In this document: positions 1 through 8,478 of the stretch, one piece after another
How the letters are laid out: every line of letters starts with the position of its first letter
Numbering within the stretch: position 1 is the stretch's first letter
Source: an uncultured Prevotellaceae bacterium
Lineage (GTDB): Bacteria > Bacteroidota > Bacteroidia > Bacteroidales > Bacteroidaceae
DNA: 24,060 nucleotides
Assembly (NCBI GenBank): GCA_945787625.1
Contig: CALZJL010000005.1
Coordinates: forward strand, 1 to 24,060
Reading direction: 5' to 3'
The notes under the pieces: model-generated
What the model saw: only the letters and a program-made list of their open reading frames with translations
The model's database searches: none
Told to the model about the DNA's origin: nothing
Translations under genes and position numbers: made by a program

Positions 1-53
1 AAAAAATCAGGAGTCCTCGGCTGGGGTGTGTGGGGATTGCCTTGGACTCCTGA
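1..53 (-). terminator. Rho-independent terminator of tRNA-Gly
   Basis: A 10-bp perfect inverted repeat pairs 7-16 with 44-53. Read on the minus strand it is followed by six T (plus-strand A1-A6), the classic intrinsic terminator layout. The loop is long (27 nt) and can form a further GGC/GCC pairing. It begins 11 nt past the encoded CCA of tRNA-Gly. I see no hairpin between the OmpP1-like gene and the tRNA, so it may also stop transcripts arriving from that gene cluster. Confidence 0.85.
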
Positions 54-64
54 GGGGTTGGGGT

Positions 65-139
65 TGGAGCGGTAGACGGGGGTCGAACCCGCGACTTTCA
101 GCTTGGGAAGCTGACGCTCTACCACTGAGTTACTACCGC
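65..139 (-). tRNA. tRNA-Gly, anticodon CCC
   Basis: The minus strand folds into a full cloverleaf. The acceptor stem GCGGTAG/CTACCGC has 7 perfect pairs. The anticodon stem is TCAGC/GCTGA with loop TTCCCAA, giving anticodon CCC (plus-strand ggg at 105-107). The T arm is GCGGG-TTCGACC-CCCGT, with one non-Watson-Crick pair. The discriminator is T73 and the 3' CCA is encoded (65-67). The D stem is ACTC/GAGC, so position 10 is A opposite C25 and only three pairs form there. The tRNA reads the glycine codon GGG. It has its own upstream promoter and a strong downstream terminator. Confidence 0.95.
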
Positions 140-159
140 ATCTTCGTGGTTTGCGCTTG

Positions 160-190
160 CAAAGGTAGTACTTTTTGCGGAATATTGCAA
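160..190 (-). promoter_or_regulatory. Bacteroidota-type promoter for tRNA-Gly
   Basis: On the minus strand a TTG (188-190) is followed after 20 nt by TACCTTTG (160-167). The second element matches the Bacteroidota -7 consensus TAnnTTTG and the spacing is right for the -33 element. The start of transcription would fall about 10-15 nt before the mature 5' end of the tRNA. Confidence 0.75.
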
Positions 191-222
191 GTTTTTCGTG
201 TGGTTTTTGTGTTTTTGGGTGT

Positions 223-1752
223 TCAGAACTTGATGCCGAGGGTGGCTATGAGTTGCTGACGGCTGAGATTGATGTCGCCTGAGGGCATATTGATGGGCTG
301 ACCATGGGCATTGATGCTGTTGGTACTGTGGAAGGCGTAGTGCTGACCTTTCTGATGTCGGTATTTGTAGGCGAGATCGAAGGTAAGCTTCTTGTAGCGG
401 AAGCCTATGCCTGCGGTGCAGATGTGGGTGTCGCTGAGGTTGGTGTACTGGAGACTGGTGGGACAGTCGATGGCAAGGTCATTCTCACGTTGGGTGAGGT
501 TGGGATTGAGTTCTATGGGGTCCCAATATGCTCCGGAGCGGTGAATGCTGCTGATATAGTTGTAGCCTGCACGTACGCTGAGCCAGCTGAGGGGACGGAT
601 TTCGATGCCTGCACGGAGGGTGTGCTGACCTGTGAGGACGTCGGGGTGGTAGGTGGTATGGGTGGCGTATTGGTATTCTGCTCCCCAGGCTACGAGATTG
701 CTGTGGGTACAGCCTGCCTGGAGTCGGAATTTCCATGGGGTTGTGAGGCGGTAGGTGGTATAGTTGTCAGTCTCGTTGTAGTGTTCGTAGATTTCTTTGC
801 CGTCGTAGTGGAGCTGACCTTCCTGGTCTTCGTAGAAATGGGTGATGACGCTTTGGTTGTCGTGGTATTTTAGGGTGTACCATGTGGGGGTCTCGATGGT
901 GACGCCAAGACGTAGGGGGGAATCTTTGAGGGGGCGTATGATGGCTCCGAATTTGAGATTGACACCTGTGCCTCGCACGTGTTGGTCATTGACGAATCCG
1001 AAGTCGTGGCTGATGTTTGGATCGTCGACGTCGCTGCGATACTCGTAGTAGTCTGTATAGTTGTCGAGCATGACTTGGTCAAAGCCGAGGGTGAAGCCGA
1101 GGTAATAGCGGTCGTCGATGTTTGCGCTGACGTTGATGTCGTAGCCTCTGATGGAACCTGTGGTTTCTCCTATGGTGTTGTGACTTTGGGTGTTAGTGTA
1201 CCATTGATCGTGGTCGATGGTGATGACTCCGTAGCGATTGGCATCGTAGTAGATGGTGGGGTCGTATGGGGTGGTAAGAGCGTCTTGGCTCATGTTGTAG
1301 AGTTGGTGTGCCCATGAGGCTTCACTACTGATGGTGCTGAATATGGCAGCAAGATAGTTCTGACGTTGCTGGTAGTTGAATCCGAGATTGACATTGCGCA
1401 CACGGCCGTTGGTATTGATACTGGTGACGATGCCTAACTGGTCGAATGTGGCTTGTGTGTCGCCGAAACCTCGTCGGGTGGCATCATTGGCATTGGACAG
1501 CCAGATAGCACCTCCTGTGATGGTGGCGGTTGTTCCGCTCATCATGGCTGTGCCTGCGGGGTTTGCACTGATGGTGGATATATCTGCTCCGAGAGCCCCG
1601 AGGGCTCCGCCCATGGCTACGCTGCGTGCTGTGCCGAAGATGTCGTCCTGAGTGGTTGTCTGTGCATTGAGATATGGGTCTTGGACTTGGGCGCAGACAT
1701 TGGCGACAGGGCTAAATGGTATGAGGGCAAGGGTGAGAAGTATTTTGTTCAT
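223..1752 (-). CDS. OmpP1/FadL-family outer membrane beta-barrel protein
   Basis: Predicted 509-residue outer membrane protein, probably a barrel of the OmpP1/FadL/TodX type that takes up hydrophobic compounds; in Bacteroidetes these are often labelled hemin receptor or outer membrane transport protein. The ATG at 1752 is chosen because it opens a signal peptide (about residues 1-21, ending VCA before QVQDPYL); the frame is open further upstream but that stretch lies inside prmA. The segment near residues 35-70, with GTARSVAMGGALGALGAD and SANPAGTAMM, is the typical family N-terminus. The protein ends in IKF, an aromatic C-terminus as expected for a barrel inserted by the BAM complex. It lies 28 bp downstream of prmA and is the last gene of the minus-strand block. 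Substrate unknown. Confidence 0.85.
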   Translation of the reverse strand: MNKILLTLALIPFSPVANVCAQVQDPYLNAQTTTQDDIFGTARSVAMGGALGALGADISTISANPAGTAMMSGTTATITGGAIWLSNANDATRRGFGDTQATFDQLGIVTSINTNGRVRNVNLGFNYQQRQNYLAAIFSTISSEASWAHQLYNMSQDALTTPYDPTIYYDANRYGVITIDHDQWYTNTQSHNTIGETTGSIRGYDINVSANIDDRYYLGFTLGFDQVMLDNYTDYYEYRSDVDDPNISHDFGFVNDQHVRGTGVNLKFGAIIRPLKDSPLRLGVTIETPTWYTLKYHDNQSVITHFYEDQEGQLHYDGKEIYEHYNETDNYTTYRLTTPWKFRLQAGCTHSNLVAWGAEYQYATHTTYHPDVLTGQHTLRAGIEIRPLSWLSVRAGYNYISSIHRSGAYWDPIELNPNLTQRENDLAIDCPTSLQYTNLSDTHICTAGIGFRYKKLTFDLAYKYRHQKGQHYAFHSTNSINAHGQPINMPSGDINLSRQQLIATLGIKF

Positions 1753-1780
1753 GGTTGGTTGCTTTATTATAACTAAATAA

Positions 1781-2629
1781 CTACCCCTTGCGCAGCAAGA
1801 GCTGTGACCACTCTTGGTCATGGTGCTGCTGTATGGGGGTGAGATTATATGCTGCTGCTGCTTTGAGGAGTATAGGGATATCTTGACGATAGAAGCCGCT
1901 GAGTATGAGCTGGCCTTGGGGATGGAGTATGGTGGCGAACCGAGGGAGGTCGGAGAGTAGTATATTGCGGTTGATGTTGGCGATGAGGAGATGGGCTTTC
2001 TGTATGTCGGGGGCTGCGAGGAGACTTGAATCGCCGAGTTTGACCTGGACATTGTGTATATGGTTAAGGTCGAGGTTATGTTTTGCATTGTCTACGCTCC
2101 ACTGGTCGATATCGTAGGCGAGGACGCTGGCAGCTCCGAGTTTGCTTGCCATGATGGCGAGGATTCCTGTGCCTGTGCCTGCGTCAATAACGTGACAATC
2201 TCGTATGTCGTCTTGCAACTGGAGCAACTGACGTAGTATCATACGGGTAGTTTGGTGACTGCCTGTGCCGAATGCTTGGCATGGATTTATGATGATATCG
2301 TGGCGTGCGGGAGGGATGGAGGTGTGGCGGGTGTCGTGTATGACGATGTCGGGACTGAGGTCTATGGGTTGAAATCCGTCTTGCTCCCATTGCTGGTTCC
2401 AGTTCTGGTCTGGTGCTTGAGTGATGGTGTAGGTGATGTGGGTATCGGCAATCGGGAATGTGGCAAGGAGCTTGTCGATGGCTTCTGAGTCTAGCAGTGG
2501 TTGTTGTATCCATGCCGTCAGATTGTCTTGGAAGGCTTCGAATCCTATGTCGGCAAGCAGGGCTGCGAGGATATCGCTGGCGTCCTGAGTGTCGGGGGTA
2601 AGACTGAATTTGACTTGGTAGTATTTCAT
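1781..2629 (-). CDS. prmA: Ribosomal protein L11 methyltransferase
   Basis: Cytoplasmic SAM-dependent enzyme that trimethylates ribosomal protein L11. The 282-residue length fits the family. The ATG at 2629 gives the usual start MKYYQVKF; an upstream open stretch overlaps the permease gene and is not coding. The N-terminal substrate-recognition part (about 1-100) is followed by INPCQAFGTGSHQTT (114-128) and by SAM-binding motif I, VIDAGTGTGILAI (147-159). An acidic residue follows at the next strand (AYDID, 171-175) and ANINRNIL (217-224) replaces the usual NILA-type motif. Many homologues carry DPG where this has NPC; I read this as a lineage variant, since the GTG loop is intact. The permease ends 20 bp upstream and the barrel gene starts 28 bp downstream, suggesting cotranscription. 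Confidence 0.93.
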   Translation of the reverse strand: MKYYQVKFSLTPDTQDASDILAALLADIGFEAFQDNLTAWIQQPLLDSEAIDKLLATFPIADTHITYTITQAPDQNWNQQWEQDGFQPIDLSPDIVIHDTRHTSIPPARHDIIINPCQAFGTGSHQTTRMILRQLLQLQDDIRDCHVIDAGTGTGILAIMASKLGAASVLAYDIDQWSVDNAKHNLDLNHIHNVQVKLGDSSLLAAPDIQKAHLLIANINRNILLSDLPRFATILHPQGQLILSGFYRQDIPILLKAAAAYNLTPIQQHHDQEWSQLLLRKG

Positions 2630-2649
2630 GTCGTGGGGGCTGTGGGGTA

Positions 2650-3897
2650 TTATTCGAACTTTATGCTGCGCGCTGGGTGTATGTGGCTCACAATGTAACT
2701 GGGTATGATAAGGGCTCCTGTGCTGATGATGATGGTGGCGATGTTGACTATGGCAATCTTGACCCATGGGAATGCTACGGGAACGTAACTGAGGTAGTAG
2801 CTTACGGGGTCGAGGGTGAGAAGATGGGTGTGGTGCTGGAATATGAGGAGTAGCAGGGCTATGGAGTTGCCGATGATGACTCCACGTAGGATAATGATGG
2901 TGGCGAGGCTGAGAAAGATGTGTCGGAGTTGGGTGTTGGTGGCTCCCATGGCTTTCATGATGCCAATGAAGGGGGTGCGCTCGAGGATAATGATGAGCAG
3001 TCCGCTTGTCATGGTGACTATGGCTACGAGGGTCATGAGTATGAGTATGGCTATGACGTTGGTATCGAGGAGGCTTAGCCACGAGAATATCTGCGGATGT
3101 AGTTCGCTGACGGTGGGACTTGCGTAGTAGGCTCCGTAGGGGTCACGGTGATGTATGAGGCGGCGGTTGATGGCTGAGGCTATACGCGGAATGCTGTCGT
3201 AGGTGGTGATGGTTATCTGGGCTGCGCTGTATTGGTCGGGCTGCCACTGCATGAGTTGCTGCACGAGTCGTGCGTCTGCCAGAACAATCTGGTTGTCGAT
3301 GTCTGAGAGGTGGGTTTGGAAGATGGCTGCTATGGTGAGTCGCCTGGCTTTGAGGGTGCCTCGGTTGAAGAAGTAGGCGTAGACTCGGTCGCCTGGGTGA
3401 AGTCTGAGACGGAGGGCTGTATTTTCGGAGATTATGATGCTGTCGTTTGGTGTGAACGAACTGGTGGTCTGATAGTGGGGCATTATGCCTTGTGTGAGGT
3501 GGTGGCTGATGAAGGCTGGTGGGGCGTCGGGGCCTGTGCCGCGGAGTGTAATGCCGAGAAAGGTGCTGTCGGTCTTGAGTATTCCGAGAGTTTGGGCATA
3601 GCGTTGTACGCTGTTTACTCCGGGTATTGCGCTGAGGACATTGTATAGGCTGTCGTTAATCTGAATGGGGTCGGTACTGTTGCGAAACAGGCCACGACAG
3701 TTGATGATCTGGACGTGTCCGCTAGTCTGGGCTACGCGCTGGCGTATTTGTTCTTGAAAGCCTGTGGTGATGCTGAGACTGATCACCATGACGAGAATAC
3801 CTACGGCGACTCCTGCTGTGGCTATGTTGGTGGCTGAGGCTGTGGCTTTGGTGCCACTGCCTCGGCTGTATAGTCTGCGTGCTATCTGGTATATCAT
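2650..3897 (-). CDS. ABC transporter permease, LolC/LolE (FtsX) family
   Basis: Predicted 415-residue inner membrane permease with the four-helix layout of LolC/LolE and MacB-type proteins: one helix at about 24-46, a large periplasmic domain (about 47-275), then helices at about 280-305, 327-353 and 380-403. The sequence ILERTPFIGIMKAMGAT (304-320), just after helix 2, is the conserved cytoplasmic coupling segment of this family. Such proteins move lipoproteins from the inner membrane towards the outer membrane with a LolD-type ATPase. No ATPase gene is next to it here, so the partner must be elsewhere. The ATG at 3897 is chosen because the protein then begins directly with the short basic pre-helix segment. 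It sits 20 bp before prmA and 29 bp after the aminotransferase. Confidence 0.85.
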   Translation of the reverse strand: MIYQIARRLYSRGSGTKATASATNIATAGVAVGILVMVISLSITTGFQEQIRQRVAQTSGHVQIINCRGLFRNSTDPIQINDSLYNVLSAIPGVNSVQRYAQTLGILKTDSTFLGITLRGTGPDAPPAFISHHLTQGIMPHYQTTSSFTPNDSIIISENTALRLRLHPGDRVYAYFFNRGTLKARRLTIAAIFQTHLSDIDNQIVLADARLVQQLMQWQPDQYSAAQITITTYDSIPRIASAINRRLIHHRDPYGAYYASPTVSELHPQIFSWLSLLDTNVIAILILMTLVAIVTMTSGLLIIILERTPFIGIMKAMGATNTQLRHIFLSLATIIILRGVIIGNSIALLLLIFQHHTHLLTLDPVSYYLSYVPVAFPWVKIAIVNIATIIISTGALIIPSYIVSHIHPARSIKFE

Positions 3898-3926
3898 GGT
3901 GTTTGTGTGCGTGGCAGTATCGTGGA

Positions 3927-5126
3927 TCACTCGGTGCGTCCTGGATAGGCTTCGAGGGCTTTGCGTAGGACGTAGAGGGCGCGTGTGAGGTCTTCTTTTT
4001 TGAGGACGTAGGCAAGGCGTACTTGGTTGATGCCTGCCCCGGGTGTGGTATAGAATCCTGCGGCTGGAGCCATCATGATGGTCTCGCCTTCGTACTGAAA
4101 GTCGCTGAGACACCATGCGCAAAAGCGTTCTGCGTCGTCAACGGGGAGCTTGGCTACGGTGTAGAAGGCTCCCATTGGGATTGGGCTGTATACTCCTGGG
4201 ATACGATTGAGTCCATCGATGAGACACTTGCGACGCTCGACGTATTCGTCGTAGACTTCACGGCTATACTCGGCTGGCTCGTCGAGTGAGGCTTCGGCTG
4301 CTATCTGACCTATGAGTGGTGGGGAGAGACGAGCCTGGCAGAACTTCATGACGGCCTGGCGTACTTGTTTGTTTTTGGTGATGAGGGCTCCGATGCGTAT
4401 GCCGCACTCGCTGTAGCGCTTGGAGACGGAGTCGATGAGGACGACATTGTTCTCGATGCCTTCGAGGTGGCAGGCTGAGATGTAGGGGGAGCCTGTGTAT
4501 ATGAATTCACGGTAGACTTCGTCAGAGAAGAGATATAGGTCGTACTTCTTGACTAGATCGCGTATCTGATTCATCTCTCGGCGTGTGTAGAGGTAGCCTG
4601 TAGGATTGTTGGGGTTGCAGATGAGTATGGCTCGGGTACGCTCGTTGATGAGCTCTTCAAACTTCTCTACCTTGGGGAGTGAGAAGCCCTCCTCGATGGT
4701 GGTGGCTATGGTACGTATGACTGCACCGGCTGAGATTGCAAAGGCCATATAGTTGGCATAGGCTGGCTCAGGGACTATGATTTCGTCACCGGGATTGAGG
4801 CAGGCGAGGAAAGAGAACAGTACGGCTTCACTGCCGCCACTGGTGATGATGATGTCGTCGGGGGTAAGGTTGATGTTGTAGGTGGCGTAGTAATGGACGA
4901 GCTTCTTGCGATAACTGAGATAGCCTTGTGAGGGGCTATACTCCAGTATGGTCCGGTCTATGTTGCGAATAGCGTCGAGGGCACTCTTGGGGGTGGGAAG
5001 ATCGGGCTGTCCGATGTTGAGATGGTATACGTGTACGCCTCGCTCCTTGGCTGCTGTGGCAAGGGGGGCGAGCTTGCGGATTGGTGATTCGGGCATTTGA
5101 TTGCCTCGTTGGGATATCTGGGGCAT
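3927..5126 (-). CDS. Class I/II pyridoxal-phosphate aminotransferase (aspartate aminotransferase-like)
   Basis: A 399-residue fold-type I aminotransferase, probably transferring amino groups between aspartate or a related amino acid and 2-oxoglutarate. Visible landmarks are the N-terminal NIGQPDLPTP (37-46), the cofactor-contacting GGSEAV (97-102), NPNNPTG (171-177), SDEVY with Asp202, the PLP lysine in DSVSKRYSECGIRIG (Lys236) and the carboxylate-binding Arg370 in NQVRLAYV. The start at 5126 gives an N-terminus like Bacteroidetes homologues (MPQISQRG then MPESPIRKL); the second Met at residue 11 is possible but less likely. The exact substrate cannot be read from sequence. It lies 18 bp downstream of the membrane-protein gene. 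Confidence 0.88.
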   Translation of the reverse strand: MPQISQRGNQMPESPIRKLAPLATAAKERGVHVYHLNIGQPDLPTPKSALDAIRNIDRTILEYSPSQGYLSYRKKLVHYYATYNINLTPDDIIITSGGSEAVLFSFLACLNPGDEIIVPEPAYANYMAFAISAGAVIRTIATTIEEGFSLPKVEKFEELINERTRAILICNPNNPTGYLYTRREMNQIRDLVKKYDLYLFSDEVYREFIYTGSPYISACHLEGIENNVVLIDSVSKRYSECGIRIGALITKNKQVRQAVMKFCQARLSPPLIGQIAAEASLDEPAEYSREVYDEYVERRKCLIDGLNRIPGVYSPIPMGAFYTVAKLPVDDAERFCAWCLSDFQYEGETIMMAPAAGFYTTPGAGINQVRLAYVLKKEDLTRALYVLRKALEAYPGRTE

Positions 5127-5144
5127 ATTGTCTGTTGATTGTTT

Positions 5145-6239
5145 TTAGTGTTTGTCTTGTGTTGGGAGGGTGGTTTGTTGTAGGGCGTCAGTGTATGCCT
5201 TGGGCAGAAGTGAATCTATGGGATAGTATTTTGGGAGCTCGGCGCAGAACTCGTCGGTCTTGCCGTCGAGTAGCAGACTACACAGGTAATAGTCGATGAG
5301 GTGATGGTCTTGGGGGGTGAGGACGGGCTGGTAGTATCGGATGATGGGTTCTGATTCTGGCTGGGCTGACTGTCCGTATCGGACTCTGAGGGTGTCGATG
5401 CGTTGGTGTATGGCCTGTTCAAGAAAGATGGCTACGGGGGGGTGGCTGCCTGCGGTGGGGGCAGCTCCGATGTGTCGATATATGGCTTGGGGTATCTGCT
5501 GCATTCTCATCAGGGGAGTAGCTTGGGGTATAAGGCTCTGGCTACCTTTGTGGCTTGAGATGGTGTGGAGTTGCTGTGTAAGCTGGTCTTGTACGCTCAG
5601 GGCATATAGATACATGGATAGGGTATTGCGGTCTGATCTGCTGATGGCGTGGTGGGGGTGAGCTGTGACTTGGGTATAGTGCTGCTGGTGCAGTTGATGG
5701 GATAGGTAGAGTTGCTGATGGAGCCTAATGTCGGCTGGGGTGAGAGTGAGGGTAAAGAGTATTCCTACGCTGTGTACTACTATGTTGGGGACCAGATATA
5801 CGCTTAGGGGAGAATGTTCGGAACGACTCTCGTAGATGGTGAGGGCTGCGAGGATAGCGAGGATGGTGATGAGGCTCAACAATATGGTGGTAACGATGGG
5901 GAATACGGTATCTGTGCTGGCTGCATCTTGGATAGATGTGCCGCTGAGGACTCCGAGTATGATGTATGATGGTAAGAGGGCGAGTGCTTTGTAGCGTAAT
6001 GGGAAATCGAAGACCCGATAGAGTATTAGGGCTGGGAGGATACTTAGAATTGTCCCGATGATGGCTACAAGGCTACGTGTATCGGGGGCGTATTGACCTG
6101 ACTTCATGTAGTGTAGCAGCAGGGCAAGGTCTCCTCCGTAGCCGTAGAATGTGGACATGGAATACACGGCAAACAACAGAAGGCAGGCTCCCACGAGGAA
6201 GCCAGCCATCTGTTGCGTGGTCTTATAGTGATACTTCAT
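5145..6239 (-). CDS. Five-helix membrane protein of unknown function
   Basis: I do not recognise a characterised function. The 364-residue product has about five hydrophobic segments (roughly 10-29, 56-75, 85-103, 112-136 and 146-167), followed by a soluble tail of nearly 200 residues very rich in His and Gln. The end (FCAELPKYYPIDSLLPKAYTDAL, here cited only by position 331-353) resembles my memory of the C-terminus of the Bacteroidetes-specific family DUF6057, but I cannot confirm it. Its coding strand is strongly C/A-rich, which may account for part of the His/Gln/Thr/Pro content. It lies 38 bp after glgB and 18 bp before the aminotransferase. The start is the first Met of the frame and gives a short polar pre-helix segment. 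Confidence 0.7.
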   Translation of the reverse strand: MKYHYKTTQQMAGFLVGACLLLFAVYSMSTFYGYGGDLALLLHYMKSGQYAPDTRSLVAIIGTILSILPALILYRVFDFPLRYKALALLPSYIILGVLSGTSIQDAASTDTVFPIVTTILLSLITILAILAALTIYESRSEHSPLSVYLVPNIVVHSVGILFTLTLTPADIRLHQQLYLSHQLHQQHYTQVTAHPHHAISRSDRNTLSMYLYALSVQDQLTQQLHTISSHKGSQSLIPQATPLMRMQQIPQAIYRHIGAAPTAGSHPPVAIFLEQAIHQRIDTLRVRYGQSAQPESEPIIRYYQPVLTPQDHHLIDYYLCSLLLDGKTDEFCAELPKYYPIDSLLPKAYTDALQQTTLPTQDKH

Positions 6240-6277
6240 GTCAGGTATTGCGTCAGTTCAAGAAAACTGTCTATGGT

Positions 6278-8431
6278 TCAATCTTTTGTCATGCGTAGTA
6301 CGCAGGCGCTACGGGCTGGCAAATAGAGCTTGAGCCAACCTTTTCCATCACGGGCGAGGTCGCGGTCGTAGATGGTCAGGTGTCTGAGGCTGTCATCGTT
6401 GAATCCCTTGCCTCCATACTTGACGGCATCGGTGTTGAGAAGGTACTCGTATGTGCCTGCCTTGACCATGAAGCCGTAGTCTGTGTAGGAACGTGTCGGA
6501 CTGAAATTGAAGAAGAACAGGAGCTCTCCTCGCTGGTAGGCTAAGACTTGGTCGCCATCATTGTGCCATATCTCGGTGACGTGGGTCTTCTGTATGTCCT
6601 TCTCGCTCTTGAGTATCTTGAGCATGGTTCGGTCGAAGTCGCCGAGGTAATGGAAGCAGAGTTCCTTGTTGTCTACGAGATTCCACTGGCGGCGTGCGTA
6701 CTTGTGGCTCCAACCGTTGCCTTCGCGTGGGAAGTCTATCCATTCGGGATGACCGAACTCGTTGCCCATGAAGTTGAGGTAGCCTCCGTTGATGGTCGAT
6801 GAGGTGACGAGGCGTATCATCTTGTGGAGTGCGATACCGCGCTCTACGGTGTAGTTTTCATCGCCTTTCTTGAAGTGCCAGTACATGTCGGCATCAACAA
6901 GGCGGAAGATGATGGTCTTGTCGCCTACGAGTGCTTGGTCGTGTGACTCGCAGTATGATATGGTCTTCTCATCGGCTCTGCGATTGGTAGTCTCCCAAAG
7001 TATGCTACTGGGCTTCCAGTCTTCGTCGCGCAACTCCTTGATGATTTTTATCCAGTAGTCAGGTATGTTCATGGCCATGCGGTAGTTGAATCCGTAGCCA
7101 CCGGCTTCGAAACTGGCTGCAAGACCTGGCATACCGCTGACTTCTTCGGCTATGGTGATGGCGTTGCGGTTGACTTGGTGTATGAGACAGTTGGCGAGGG
7201 TGAGGTAGACTATGGCATTGTCGTCTTGACTGCCGTTATAGTAGTCACCGTAACCACCAAATGCTTGTCCTAATCCGTGGCTGTAATAGAGCATTGAGGT
7301 GACGCCGTCGAAACGGAAGCCATCGAAATGAAACTCATCAAGCCAGTATTTGCAGTTGGAGAGGAGGAAATGGAGGACTTCGTTCTTGCCGTAGTCAAAG
7401 CACAGGCTGTCCCATGCGGGGTGCTCGCGACGGTCGCCCTGGTAAAAGTATTGACAGGGGTCTCCAGCGATGTTGCCTATGCCTTCCATCTCGTTCTTGA
7501 CGGCGTGTGAGTGTACGATGTCCATAATGACGGCTATACCGAGGCTATGGGCTTCGTCGATGAGGGCTTTGAGCTCTTCGGGGGTACCGAAACGGCTGCT
7601 GGCAGCGAAGAAGTTGCTGACGTGGTATCCGAAGCTGCCGTAGTAGGGATGCTCCTGGATAGCCATTATCTGTATGCAGTTGTAGCCTGCTTTATGTATG
7701 CGTGGCAGGACGTTGTCCTTGAACTCGGTGTATGTGCCTACTTTTTCTGCGTCCTGCCCCATACCGATGTGGCACTCGTAGATGAGGAGCGGACTGGTAT
7801 TGGGCTTGAATTTGCTTACCTTCCACTCGTATGGGGTTTCTGGTTCCCATACTTGAGCTGAGAATATCTTGGTGACATCGTCTTGGACTACGCGTCGCAC
7901 CCATGCTGGTATGCGCTCGCCTTGTCCGCCCTCCCAGTGTACGCTGAGTTTGTAGAGGTCGCCGTGTTTTAGAGCCTGCAGCGGGAGCTTGAGTTCCCAA
8001 TTGCCATTGTCTCCGCGCTTGAAGGCGTAGTGGCCGTCTTCTTTCCATCCATTGAAGTCTCCTATGAGATATATGGCTGTAGCGTTGGGCGCCCACTCAC
8101 GGAGTATCCAGTTCTTGCCTTCTTTGTGTAGTCCAAAGTAGAGGTAGCCTGTGGCGAAGTCTGAGAGGGTCACCTTGCCGTTCTGAGTGAGCTCAGAAAT
8201 CTTGTTGAGGGCAGACTGATGTCGACCATTGATGGCTTCTGCATACTCGGCCAAATACTTGTCATTTTTGATTAGTCGCAAGACTTGTGGCTTGGCAGGT
8301 TCGACGGCTGCTGTTTTCTTGGTGGTCTTCTTAGCAGGAGCCTTCTTTGCTACGGCTTTCTTACTTGTCGCACTGTTTGCTTTCCGGGTGGTCTTGGATG
8401 TCTTTTCGGCATCAGATTTCTTGGTCGCCAT
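6278..8431 (-). CDS. glgB: 1,4-alpha-glucan branching enzyme with a Lys/Ala-rich N-terminal tail
   Basis: Makes alpha-1,6 branches in glycogen (GH13). At 717 residues it is of the eukaryote-like GBE type. Order: a basic low-complexity tail (about 2-48), a CBM48-like domain (about 95-185), the GH13 barrel (about 215-600) and a C-terminal beta domain. Catalytic residues are visible: nucleophile Asp375 in GFRFDGVTSM, acid/base Glu429 in IAEEVSGMP, and Asp498 in SYCESHDQ. The first 48 residues carry repeats such as KKAPAKKTTKKTAA that resemble a histone H1 tail and are not part of the enzyme fold. No other Met occurs before residue 224, so the tail belongs to the reading frame unless a non-ATG start is used. 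It lies 47 bp after the YhcH-family gene and 38 bp before the membrane-protein gene. Confidence 0.95.
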   Translation of the reverse strand: MATKKSDAEKTSKTTRKANSATSKKAVAKKAPAKKTTKKTAAVEPAKPQVLRLIKNDKYLAEYAEAINGRHQSALNKISELTQNGKVTLSDFATGYLYFGLHKEGKNWILREWAPNATAIYLIGDFNGWKEDGHYAFKRGDNGNWELKLPLQALKHGDLYKLSVHWEGGQGERIPAWVRRVVQDDVTKIFSAQVWEPETPYEWKVSKFKPNTSPLLIYECHIGMGQDAEKVGTYTEFKDNVLPRIHKAGYNCIQIMAIQEHPYYGSFGYHVSNFFAASSRFGTPEELKALIDEAHSLGIAVIMDIVHSHAVKNEMEGIGNIAGDPCQYFYQGDRREHPAWDSLCFDYGKNEVLHFLLSNCKYWLDEFHFDGFRFDGVTSMLYYSHGLGQAFGGYGDYYNGSQDDNAIVYLTLANCLIHQVNRNAITIAEEVSGMPGLAASFEAGGYGFNYRMAMNIPDYWIKIIKELRDEDWKPSSILWETTNRRADEKTISYCESHDQALVGDKTIIFRLVDADMYWHFKKGDENYTVERGIALHKMIRLVTSSTINGGYLNFMGNEFGHPEWIDFPREGNGWSHKYARRQWNLVDNKELCFHYLGDFDRTMLKILKSEKDIQKTHVTEIWHNDGDQVLAYQRGELLFFFNFSPTRSYTDYGFMVKAGTYEYLLNTDAVKYGGKGFNDDSLRHLTIYDRDLARDGKGWLKLYLPARSACVLRMTKD

Positions 8432-8478
8432 AATTATCGTTTTGTTTTTGTTGTTTGTCTCTGGATGGGTTGTGGCGG

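Noticed and set aside
1753..2088. Upstream extension of the OmpP1-like gene (and similar extensions of prmA, the permease, pyrB and the M6 gene)
   Set aside because: The extra codons overlap neighbouring genes or promoters, are low-complexity, and precede a clear signal peptide or a conserved family N-terminus at the internal ATG.
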